Made by a program: the position numbers and the translations under genes. From Actinocorallia sp039871655 (GTDB lineage: Bacteria; Actinomycetota; Actinomycetes; Streptosporangiales; Streptosporangiaceae): a DNA stretch of 64,000 bases. The notes below the pieces were generated by a model. It did no database searches. It worked only from the letters and a program-made list of their open reading frames with translations, and was not told where the DNA came from. Of the stretch, positions 42,961 through 51,500 are shown piece after piece (position 1 is the stretch's first letter; every line of letters starts with the position of its first letter). The DNA is taken from the NCBI RefSeq assembly GCF_039871655.1, contig NZ_JBDPLZ010000004.1, positions 124,001-188,000 on the forward strand, read 5' to 3'.

Positions 42961-42965
42961 CGCGG

Positions 42966-42990
42966 CCGGGCCGGCTCCGCGCCGGCCCGG
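42966..42990. terminator. GC hairpin between convergent methyltransferase and lamin-tail genes
   Basis: CCGGGCCGGC and GCCGGCCCGG form a perfect 10-bp stem with loop TCCGC. It lies between two convergent stops. Confidence 0.7.
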
Positions 42991-42994
42991 TCCG

Positions 42995-43450
42995 TCAGCA
43001 CCTGGTGGAGCCCGTGGGGCTGTTCCAAGCGCAGGCGTCGATGCGCTTGTTCGAACGGTCGAACAGGTAGGCCGCACCCTTGACGTTGGGCCACAGGTGG
43101 CGGCGCATGCCCTGGTAGACGGTCGTCTTGGTCTTCCTGCCCTCGCCCATGCGCATGACGATCTTGCCCTTGGGCTTGACCGAGAAGTTCCGCGCCGGGA
43201 AGTAGAAGGTGTACTTGGAGTCCTTCAGTTGCCGGGTGTGGCCGATGGTCCAGCCCGCCAGGCTGACCGCCTTGCTCCCGTAGTTGGTGATGACCAGGTA
43301 CTCGCCGTTGACGTTCTTGCCGGTGTCCTTGCCCTTGGCGTCGTACTGCACGAGGGAGAAGCGGACGGCGGGGGCGGCCTCGGCGGGCGCCGCGGCGATC
43401 AGCGGCAGGGCGGCGCCGAGGGCGAGGGCGCCGATCAGGGGCTTGCGCAT
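42995..43450 (-). CDS. Secreted lamin-tail-domain protein
   Basis: 151 residues. A signal peptide (~1-26, ending AEAA) precedes one lamin-tail (LTD) beta-sandwich domain: GEYLVITNYGSKAVSLAGW, then YTFYFPARNFSVKPKGKIV, then AYLFDRSNKRIDACAWN. Two cysteines near the end (DAC and TRC) may form a disulfide. LTD proteins of actinomycetes are secreted and often bind nucleic acid or polymers; the role here is unknown. The context is a glycosidase gene on the same strand, but the distance is too large to claim an operon. Confidence 0.82.
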   Translation of the reverse strand: MRKPLIGALALGAALPLIAAAPAEAAPAVRFSLVQYDAKGKDTGKNVNGEYLVITNYGSKAVSLAGWTIGHTRQLKDSKYTFYFPARNFSVKPKGKIVMRMGEGRKTKTTVYQGMRRHLWPNVKGAAYLFDRSNKRIDACAWNSPTGSTRC

Positions 43451-43629
43451 CAGCGGTTCGTCTCCGATCTTTCCGTGGGTCGAGCGAGGATCGGCCGACC
43501 ACCGGCTCGGGGGGCCCGGGGTCGCCTTCCGGACTGACAGGATTCAGCAGACTACTGGGCTTTTGTACCTGTTGTCTTATGAAGGCGGTTCGTCACCACG
43601 GGCCACCCGGGCCTCCGGGATCACGAAGA

Positions 43630-45708
43630 TCAGCGGCACAGCCTCCCCGACAGGGGAAGATGCCTGCTGGACGAGCCGACCTCGACGGTGTGGCAGCCCC
43701 CGACGGCCTTCCAGCCGTTCTTCCAGATGGAGAAGGACCGCTTGTCGAGCACGAAGGTGACCCGCTTGGACCGGCCGGGCTTCAACATCACCTTCGTGAA
43801 GCCCTTCAACTGGCGCGGCGGCTCCCCCGCCGAGCGGGGGAAGGTGAGGTACAGCTGCGGGACGGCCGAGCCCGCGCGGCGTCCGGTGTTCGTCACGGTC
43901 ACCTGGACGCGGTTGCCCGACACCTTCAGACGGCTGTATCCGAACGTCGTGTACGAGAGCCCGTGACCGAACGGGTAGGCGACCGGAAGCCTGCGGGCGT
44001 TGTACCGGCGGTAGCCGACCTGGAGCCGCTCGGAGTAGCGGACGGTGCCGCTCTTGGCCGCCTTCGCATTGGCGACGGGGAACGTGACGGGAAGCCGTCC
44101 GCCGGGCTCGGCGTCGCCGTACAGGACTCGGGCTATGGCCGTGCCGCCGCGCTCACCGGGGTACCAGGCCTGCACCAGGCCCGCGACCCTGCTCCGCCAC
44201 GGGGTCAGGACGGGGCCGCCGGTCTGCAGGACCACGACGGTGTTGCGGTTGGCGGCGGCGACCCCGCGGATCAGGGCGTCCTGGTCCTCGCGGTCGGGGG
44301 CGCCGCACCTGAGGGAGATGCACTTGAGGTCCTCGGCCTCCTCCCGCGCGTCCGACACCACCACGACGGCCACGTCGGCACGGCGGGCTGCCGCCGCGGC
44401 GGCGGTGAGGCTGGAGCCGTCGGAGTAGGAGACGGGGCCTGTGGCGCGGGCGGTGATGCCCTGCAGCGCGGTCACGGGCTTGCGCGGGGTGACCCGGGAG
44501 GAGCCCGCGCCGCTGATGTAGTCGGAGGCGGACGAGCCGATGACGGCGACGCTCGCCCCGGGCTTGAGCGGCAGGACGCCCTTGTTCTTCAGCAGGGTGA
44601 TGCCGTTCTCGGCGATGGCCTGCGCGGTCCGGTCGTTGGCGGCGACGTTGATGGTCTGCGGCCGGTCGCGGTACCGGGCGCGGTCGAACACGCCGTGGGC
44701 GAAGAGAGTCCGCAGGTACGCGCGGACCCGCTTGTCGATCTGCCGGGACGTGATCTTCTTCTCGCGCAGGGCCTGGTTCAGCTGGTCCTTGCCGTAGATG
44801 AGGCCGACGGGCATCTCGACGTCCAGCCCGCCGCGCACGGACGCCACGGTGTTCTTCGCGCCGGCCAGCCAGTCGGACGCCACGAACCCCCGGAAGCCCC
44901 ACGAGCCGCGCAGGACCGTGCCGAGGAACGTGCCGTTCGCGCAGGACGGCTTGCCGTTCACCTTGTTGTAGCCGCACATGACGGCGGCGGCCCGGCCGTT
45001 CCGGACCGCGGCCTCGAACGGCGGCAGGTAGATCTCCTGCATCGTCCGGGGGTCGACGATCGCGTTCACCTGGTAGCGGTCGGTCTCCTGGTTGTTGGCC
45101 GGGTAGTGCTTGACCATCGCCAGGACGCCCTGCTTCTGCGCCGCCTTGATCCAGGAGGCACCGAGGCGGCCGGTCAGGTACGGGTCCTCGCCGTAGGACT
45201 CGTAGCCGCGCCCGGCGTTGGGGATGCGCAGGATGTCCAGGGCGGGGCCGAGGACGATGTCGTTGCCCTTGCGCCTGCCCTCGTCGCCGACGAGCCTGCC
45301 GTAGCGGGCGGCGTCGGCGGCGGAGAATCCGGCGCCGAGGGCGATCGGCGCGGGCAGCGCGGTGCCCGGGCCCTGCCGGATCCCGGCGGGCCCGCCTCCG
45401 GCCATGAGCACGGTCGGGACGCCCAGCCGCGGGATCCCGTCGACGGTTCCCTCGTGCGCGCCGGGGTCCTTGTCGGTGTTCAGCGGTCCGAGGGCGTCGT
45501 CCCCGGCCATCAGGCCGATCTTCTCGTCCAGGGTCATCGCCTTCAGCAGCAGCCCGGCCCGCCTGTCGGGCGGCAGGTCGCGGTCGCACCACGGGCGGGC
45601 CGACACGCTTCCGCAGGGGCCGGGGGCGGCGGCCGAGGAGCCCGCGACGGCGAGCAGGGGGAGGCCGAGGACGGCGGTGAGGGCCAGGGCTGTGCTGCGG
45701 GAGATCAC
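43630..45708 (-). CDS. Secreted GH3 beta-glycosidase
   Basis: 692 residues. A signal peptide (~1-28, ending SSAAA) precedes the GH3 TIM-barrel (~45-345). The nucleophile Asp279 in VASDWLAGA and substrate-site motifs RGYESYGEDP, KHYPANNQE are present. The alpha/beta sandwich (~370-540) and a C-terminal FnIII-like domain (~580-690, starting YPFGHGLSYTTF) follow. Most characterised relatives cleave beta-glucosides or related oligosaccharides; the exact sugar is unknown. It is probably released outside the cell. Its promoter lies in the ~90-bp gap with the divergent hen1. Confidence 0.9.
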   Translation of the reverse strand: MISRSTALALTAVLGLPLLAVAGSSAAAPGPCGSVSARPWCDRDLPPDRRAGLLLKAMTLDEKIGLMAGDDALGPLNTDKDPGAHEGTVDGIPRLGVPTVLMAGGGPAGIRQGPGTALPAPIALGAGFSAADAARYGRLVGDEGRRKGNDIVLGPALDILRIPNAGRGYESYGEDPYLTGRLGASWIKAAQKQGVLAMVKHYPANNQETDRYQVNAIVDPRTMQEIYLPPFEAAVRNGRAAAVMCGYNKVNGKPSCANGTFLGTVLRGSWGFRGFVASDWLAGAKNTVASVRGGLDVEMPVGLIYGKDQLNQALREKKITSRQIDKRVRAYLRTLFAHGVFDRARYRDRPQTINVAANDRTAQAIAENGITLLKNKGVLPLKPGASVAVIGSSASDYISGAGSSRVTPRKPVTALQGITARATGPVSYSDGSSLTAAAAAARRADVAVVVVSDAREEAEDLKCISLRCGAPDREDQDALIRGVAAANRNTVVVLQTGGPVLTPWRSRVAGLVQAWYPGERGGTAIARVLYGDAEPGGRLPVTFPVANAKAAKSGTVRYSERLQVGYRRYNARRLPVAYPFGHGLSYTTFGYSRLKVSGNRVQVTVTNTGRRAGSAVPQLYLTFPRSAGEPPRQLKGFTKVMLKPGRSKRVTFVLDKRSFSIWKNGWKAVGGCHTVEVGSSSRHLPLSGRLCR

Positions 45709-45799
45709 AAGCGCTCATTCTTCTGGGCGACTTTCCTCCCTAGTAACCACCATCGAATAACAAATCGTGCATTCTTCGGCTCTGGGGGAGACTGGGGCG

Positions 45800-47206
45800 G
45801 TGCTGCTGACGATCACGATGACCTCGGGCCAGGATGCTCCCGCGACGGACCTGGGGTTCCTGCTCCACAAACACCCTGACCGGGCGCAGACGTTCGAGCA
45901 GGCCTTCGGGACCGCGCACGTTTTCTATCCCGAGGCCTCCGCCGAGCGCTGCACCGCCGCGCTGCTGCTGGAAGTCGACCCGATCGGCCTCCAGCGGAGC
46001 CGGGGGAAGAACAGCCCGGACTTCTCCCTGAGCCAGTACGTGAACGACCGGCCGTACGCGGCCTCGTCCCTGCTGTCCTCCGCTATGAACGCCGTCTTCC
46101 GCACCGCGATGCGCGGGCGCTGCCCTGCCCGTCAGGAGGTCGCGGACGGGGCCGTCCCGCTGGAGCTGTCGCTGCCCGCGCTGCCGTGCAAAGGCGGCCC
46201 GGAGTTCGCGCGCCGGCTGTTCGAGCCGCTCGGCTGGGAGGTCTCCGCCGAACCCGTGCAGCTGGACGAGCGCTTCCCCGAATGGGGCGACTCCCGGTAC
46301 GTCACGCTCACCCTGCGCGGCACGGTCCGGCTCGCGGACGCGCTCAACCAGGTGTACGTGCTGCTGCCGGTGCTCGACCACGCCAAGCACTACTGGCTCG
46401 CCCCCGACGAGGTCGACAAGCTGATCCGCGCCGGGTCCGGCTGGCTGGCCGGGCACCCCGAGCGCGCCGGGATCACCCGCCGCTACCTGGGCAACCGGCG
46501 AGGGCTGGTGCGGGCCGCGCTGGGCCGTCTCGCCGACGCCGAGGGCCTGCCCGAGGACGCGCTCGACCTGCCCGAGGCCGACCGGGACGGCGCCGAGGAG
46601 CACGAGCGCAAGGTCCCGCTGAACGAGCGGCGGCTGGAGGCCGTCACGGCCGCGCTGAAGCGGGAGGAGGCACGTTCCGTCCTGGACCTGGGATGCGGGC
46701 AGGGCAAGCTGCTCTCCCGGCTGCTGCGCGACCCGTCCTTCGCCCGGATCGCCGGGGTGGACGTCTCGCACACCGCCGTCACCATCGCCCGCCGCAGGCT
46801 GAAGGTGGACCGGCTGCCGCGCCCGCAGGCCGAGCGGCTGGAACTGTTCCAGGGCGCGCTGACGTACCTGGACGACAGGTTCCGCGGATACGACGCGGCG
46901 GTGCTGATGGAGGTCATCGAGCACGTCGACCCTCCCCGCCTGCCCGCCCTGACCCGGGTGGTCTTCGGGCACGCCAGGCCCCGGACGGTCGTGGTGACGA
47001 CGCCCAACGTGGAGCACAACGTGCGTTATGAGGGACTGACGGGGCTCCGGCACCCCGACCACCGCTTCGAATGGACCCGCGCGCAGTTCCACGAGTGGGC
47101 CGAGGACGTCTGCGCCCGGTACGGCTACCAGGTCCGCTACGAGCCGGTGGGCGACGACGACCCCGAGGTCGGCCCGCCCACCCAGATGGGCGTGTTCACC
47201 CGGTGA
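45800..47206 (+). CDS. hen1: 3'-terminal RNA ribose 2'-O-methyltransferase Hen1
   Basis: 468 residues from the GTG at 45800; an earlier in-frame GTG at 45767 adds 11 residues that the family lacks. The N-terminal ~250 residues are the bacterial Hen1-specific domain (starting LLTITMTS and DLGFLLHKHPDR). The C-terminal methyltransferase has DLGCGQG (Asp296) and the metal motif EVIEH (Glu371, Glu374, His375). In bacteria it marks the 3' end of cleaved RNA with a 2'-O-methyl before sealing by its partner Pnkp. The partner gene lies 9.3 kb downstream on the same strand, not next to it. Confidence 0.93.
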   Translation: MLLTITMTSGQDAPATDLGFLLHKHPDRAQTFEQAFGTAHVFYPEASAERCTAALLLEVDPIGLQRSRGKNSPDFSLSQYVNDRPYAASSLLSSAMNAVFRTAMRGRCPARQEVADGAVPLELSLPALPCKGGPEFARRLFEPLGWEVSAEPVQLDERFPEWGDSRYVTLTLRGTVRLADALNQVYVLLPVLDHAKHYWLAPDEVDKLIRAGSGWLAGHPERAGITRRYLGNRRGLVRAALGRLADAEGLPEDALDLPEADRDGAEEHERKVPLNERRLEAVTAALKREEARSVLDLGCGQGKLLSRLLRDPSFARIAGVDVSHTAVTIARRRLKVDRLPRPQAERLELFQGALTYLDDRFRGYDAAVLMEVIEHVDPPRLPALTRVVFGHARPRTVVVTTPNVEHNVRYEGLTGLRHPDHRFEWTRAQFHEWAEDVCARYGYQVRYEPVGDDDPEVGPPTQMGVFTR

Positions 47207-47209
47207 ACG

Positions 47210-47243
47210 GGAACGGCCCCCGGAGGTCTCCGGGGGCCGTTCC
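47210..47243. terminator. 15-bp hairpin between hen1 and the biosynthetic genes
   Basis: GGAACGGCCCCCGGA and TCCGGGGGCCGTTCC pair perfectly around loop GGTC, between the hen1 stop and the convergent methyltransferase gene. It insulates hen1 from the biosynthetic operon. Confidence 0.75.
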
Positions 47244-47248
47244 GCCTG

Positions 47249-48064
47249 TCAGCGACGGGCGGTGAACAGGAAGTTGCGAGGGAAGCCCTCGACCTCGCGG
47301 GGCAGGGGCTCCCACGGCCAGCGCCCGAAGGACGCGCCGGGTTCGCCGGGGCACTTGACCTCGACGGGCCGCCACCCGCACTCGGCGAGGAACTCCTCGG
47401 GACGGTCGGTGCCGAACAGCCAGGGGCAGCCGTCCTCGGTGAGCCTGCGCAGCCCCTCGCGGGAGAACTCGCTGATCATCGACTGGTGGCTCAGCAGGTC
47501 TCCGGCCAGGACGTCGCCCGGCGCGGACAGTTCCGCCACCTTCGTCACGAGGGCGCGGGCCTCCCGCTCGGGCAGGTAGAACAGCAGCCCCTCGGCGATC
47601 CACAGGGTGGGCGCGCCGGGGTCCCAGCCGGCCGTACGCAGCGCGGACGGCCAGTCGCCGGTCAGGTCCGCCGGGACGGTCCTGCGCTCGCAGCCGTGCC
47701 GGGCACCGAGCCCGGCCAGCTCCTTGTCCTTGGCCTCCAGAAGGGCAGGCCGGTCCACCTCGTAGACGACCACGCCGGACCGCCAGGGCGACCGCGCCGT
47801 GCGGGTGTCCAGTCCCGCCGCCAGCAGGACGACCTGGCCGGACGCCTCCGCCGCCACCTCGTCCAGGTAGCGGGTGCGGACCGCGATGAACTCCTTGACC
47901 CCCGGGTTGCCGTAGCGCTCCAGGAGCCGGAAGCCCTCCTCCCCGGCCAGGTCGGCGGCGTACGGGTCGGTGAACAGGGCGTCCGGCAGGCCGGACTCGT
48001 GGGCGCGGACGGCCGCCGTCCAGCGGGCGGTGGCCGAGACCGCCTCTTCTCTTCTCTCCTGCAC
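47249..48064 (-). CDS. SAM-dependent methyltransferase, leucine-carboxyl-methyltransferase family
   Basis: 271 residues from the GTG at 48064, which has AGGAG 6 bases upstream and follows the thioesterase stop by 8 bases. It belongs to the LCMT/TIGR00027-type group: ALFTDPYAADLAG at the start, VVLLAAGLDTRTAR for SAM binding, VYEVDRPALLEAK (acidic residue for the ribose), and WIAEGLLFYLPE. Family members methylate carboxyl or hydroxyl groups of small molecules. As last gene of the PKS operon it probably modifies the PKS product; methyl-ester formation is only one possibility. Confidence 0.85.
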   Translation of the reverse strand: MQERREEAVSATARWTAAVRAHESGLPDALFTDPYAADLAGEEGFRLLERYGNPGVKEFIAVRTRYLDEVAAEASGQVVLLAAGLDTRTARSPWRSGVVVYEVDRPALLEAKDKELAGLGARHGCERRTVPADLTGDWPSALRTAGWDPGAPTLWIAEGLLFYLPEREARALVTKVAELSAPGDVLAGDLLSHQSMISEFSREGLRRLTEDGCPWLFGTDRPEEFLAECGWRPVEVKCPGEPGASFGRWPWEPLPREVEGFPRNFLFTARR

Positions 48065-48072
48065 GGTTGCTC

Positions 48073-48507
48073 CTAACGGCTCTGGACCTGGGAGAGGACG
48101 CGCCTCATCGACTCGGGGAAGCGGGCTGGGACGAGATGTCCGTTGGCGTCGGTGGTGACGCAGGCGATGCGCTGCTCCCCGGTGGCGACGAGCTCCTCGC
48201 CGCCACCGGGGAGCTGCCGCCAGTACTCGAACGTCATCACCGACTGGGTCTGGCCCAGCTCGCCCTGCCGCATCCGCACCACGACCTCGTCGAACACCCG
48301 CAGCTCGCGCAGGTAGTCGCAGTGGCAGCTGACGGTCAGCAGCCGCACTCCGTCGGCGAACCCGGCGACGACGTCGGGCGTGTAGTCCCGCAGGAACAGC
48401 TCGCGGGCCCGGCCCTGCCACCGGATGTAGTTGACGTAGTTGACGTTGCCGAGCAGGTCGGTGTCCTCGATGGTGACGATGTGCCGGTACTCGTAGGCGT
48501 CGCCCAT
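48073..48507 (-). CDS. Hotdog thioesterase of the enediyne TE type (SgcE10/CalE7-like)
   Basis: 144 residues. A single hotdog domain: YEYRHIVTIEDTDLLGNVNY, then VNYIRWQGRARELFL, then VSCHCDYLRELRVFDEVVVRM, then ELVATGEQRIACV. This is the pattern of the thioesterase always paired with enediyne PKSs, where it releases the polyene chain from the ACP. Its ATG overlaps the PKS stop by one base (TGATG), so the two proteins are made in step. Confidence 0.88.
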   Translation of the reverse strand: MGDAYEYRHIVTIEDTDLLGNVNYVNYIRWQGRARELFLRDYTPDVVAGFADGVRLLTVSCHCDYLRELRVFDEVVVRMRQGELGQTQSVMTFEYWRQLPGGGEELVATGEQRIACVTTDANGHLVPARFPESMRRVLSQVQSR

Positions 48508-51500
48508 CAGCGGGTCTGCCCTTCCGCCGGGCCTTCGGAGGTGAGGACGGCCAGCACGACGGGCTCGGCGACGTCGCGCAGCCGGGTGGCGAAGGTGAGG
48601 ATCCGCCGGTCGCCGCAGAGCAGCCCGGCCCAGCCCCCCTCGTGCACCGAGTCGAAGGTGACCGGGGTCTCGACCGGCAGCCCGGCCTTGACCACGCATT
48701 CGGCGGCCGACCACACGCGGGTCGCGGCGGTGTCGAGGTCCTCACCGGACTCCTCGGCGATCGTCTCGGCGAGGGCGAGCCGGTCGGGGCCGAGCAGGCT
48801 CGCCCAGTCGCGGCTCTCGACGAGCTCCAGGTCCACGCCCGGGAGGGCGGCCGCGACCGTGACGCCGGCCCGGTGCGACACCGAGACCGTCCGGCCGGAG
48901 TCCACCTCGGGCTTGCCGTCGGGCCGCCAGGTCACCTTGGTGGCCGCGCCGAGCAGGCGCTTGAGCATCAGCTCGCTGGCCTCGCGCCGCCCGATCCCGT
49001 CCGGGTCGCGGTCGATCGTGATCCGGCCGGTCAGGCCCTGGTCGATGAGCGCCTGCTCCAGGTAGGAGCCGAGCAGCATCGGCACCCACACCGACGGCAC
49101 CTCGTACTTGCTGACCAGCTGGGTGGTGAACCCCTCCCAGGTCTCGATGACCCGCCCGTCGGGGCCGGCGACCTCCACGTCCCATTCCTCGTCGTCGAAC
49201 CGGTGCCGGACGTGCACCGTCGCCGGGGCGGAGCCGGTCGCCGGGCCGGGCACCAGCCGCCGGACCCCCGCCGGGATCGCCAGGACCGTCGGGCCGCAGG
49301 TCTGGATCGGCTGCATGTAGGCGTCGCGTGCGGCCGGGTCGCCCAGCAGCAGCGTGGACGGCAGGTAGCGGCCGAACCACGCGGCTTCGGTGCCGGGCAG
49401 CAGCCGGCCGGTCGCGAGCTGCGCGCCGGTCCGGTGCACGCTCTGGACCAGCTTGAACCGCGGGCCGTGGAAGAGCATCGGCCCGTAGAGGTCGGTGGCC
49501 GGGTCGAAGTCCATCGCCGGAAGGTCGGCGTCGGCCGGGTCGACGAATCCGAGCGGGCGGGGTCGGGCGCCGGAGAAGTCACAGACCGCCCGGTAGTGGT
49601 CGAGCTGGAACCGGGTGGTGCTGGACCGCACGACCGTGGTGACCCTTCCGGGCCCGGTGGCCAGCGCGGCGACCCGCAGCGTGATCTTCTCGTCCTCGCC
49701 GACGACCACGGCCCGCAGGAACTCGATGTCCTCCAGGACGGGCACCGCGTCGGACCCGAGGAGACCGGCCGCGGCCTGCGTCATCGCCTCGATGCCGACG
49801 GTGCCGGGCAGCACCGCGCTGTTCCCGCCGCTGAACACGTGCTCGGCCAGGTAAGGGTCGCTGCTCCAGCCGAGTTCGGAGTCGGCGACCAGCTCGATGC
49901 CGGGGTAGAACACCCGCGGCTGCTCCAGGAAGCGCAGCAGCGGCAGTTCGTCGGCGCCGAACCTGACGGTCGGCATCTGGCCGAACCGGCCGGTGACGAC
50001 CGAGACGACCGGAGCGTCCGGGTCGGCGACGAGGCCGCGCAGCATCGCGACGCCCTGGTCGGGGGTGATGGTGTGGACGCCGACCCGGGAGAGGTTCTCC
50101 ACCGAGCCGAGCCGCTCACCCATCCCGACGCCCGACCACAGCGACCACTCCACGGCGCGGCAGCGGGTGTTCGGAAGCCTGGCGGCCAGCGCCTCGACGA
50201 GGTCGCTCTGCCACTCGTTGGCGACGGCGTAGTGGGCCTCGCCGCGCAGCCCGGCCCGTCCGGTGATGCTGCCGAAGGTGACGAGCAGCTTCAGCGCGTC
50301 GTGGTCGACGGCGCCCAGGACGGCTTCCAGACCGGTGACCTTCGGGTCGATGGTCCGCCGGTAGTCGTCGTCGGTGAGCTCCTCCAGCAGCTTCGGCACG
50401 TTGCCGCCCGCCCCGTACAGCACGGCGGTGACCTTGCCGAGGACCTCGCCGATCTCCTGGACGGTCGCGGCGACGGCGGCGCGGTCGGTGACGTCGACCT
50501 GGAAGTACCGCGCGGTCACCCCGGCGGACTCCATGCGGGCCAGGTTGGCGGCGAGCTCGTCGTCGCTCGCGGGGTCGGACCGGCCGAGCAGGGCGAGCGC
50601 GGTACCGCTCTCGCGGGCCAGTTCCAGCGCGCACTCGGCGGTGATGCCCTTGCCGCCGCCCGCGACCAGCATGACGTCTCCCGCGCCGACGGGCAGGTCC
50701 GCGCCGGCCGGTTCGACCGGCTGGAGGACGGGCTCGGTGCGGGTCCCGTCGGGAGCGTAGGCGACCTCCCGGAACCCGTCGGTCGAGACGGCCTCGGCGA
50801 CGATCTCCTCGATCCGGGAGGGGTCGGCCTTGATGACGGCCGTGGAGACCCAGGGCGCCTCGAGGTGCAGGGTCTTGCCGAACCCGGCGGAACCCGGCCC
50901 CTCCTGGACGATCACGCAGCGCGTCACGTCCTTGTCGGCCAGCACCGTGTCGGCGGCCTCGCGCAGCAGGTCCAGCCGTTCGGGTCCGGCCGCGGGCACG
51001 ACGGCCAGCACTCCCGATCCGCACTCGGCCTCCTCCAGCGCGCGGACCAGCGCGGTCCCGGCCGGGTGCGTCCCGACGAGCCGCCACGCGCCGGGCGTCC
51101 GCATCGCGCTGCGGGACGGGGCCGGGAGTTCACGCCAGTCGATCGCGAACGCCTTGACCCAGGTGTCCACACCGGGCGGGACGATCTTGGCGGCGGCCTC
51201 GGCCGAGTCCTCGACGACGGCCTCGCCGGTCTCGACGAGCCGGGTGAGCGTCTCGGCCACCTGCCCGAGCGTGGCGGTCGCGTAGCCGGTCGGCGCGGCG
51301 GGCCGGTCCAGGCCGAGCCGCTTCATCGCCTCGCCGACGATCTGCCCCACCACGATCGAGCTGAGGTGCAGGTCGTCCAGGAACTTGCTGTCGGCCTGCA
51401 CCGACTCGACCGGGAACTCCGCGTACTCGGCGACCATCCTGCGCAGGAGCAGCAGCGGGTCGGCGGTGTCGTCCTCGGCGGAGGGCGCCGCGGCCGCCGC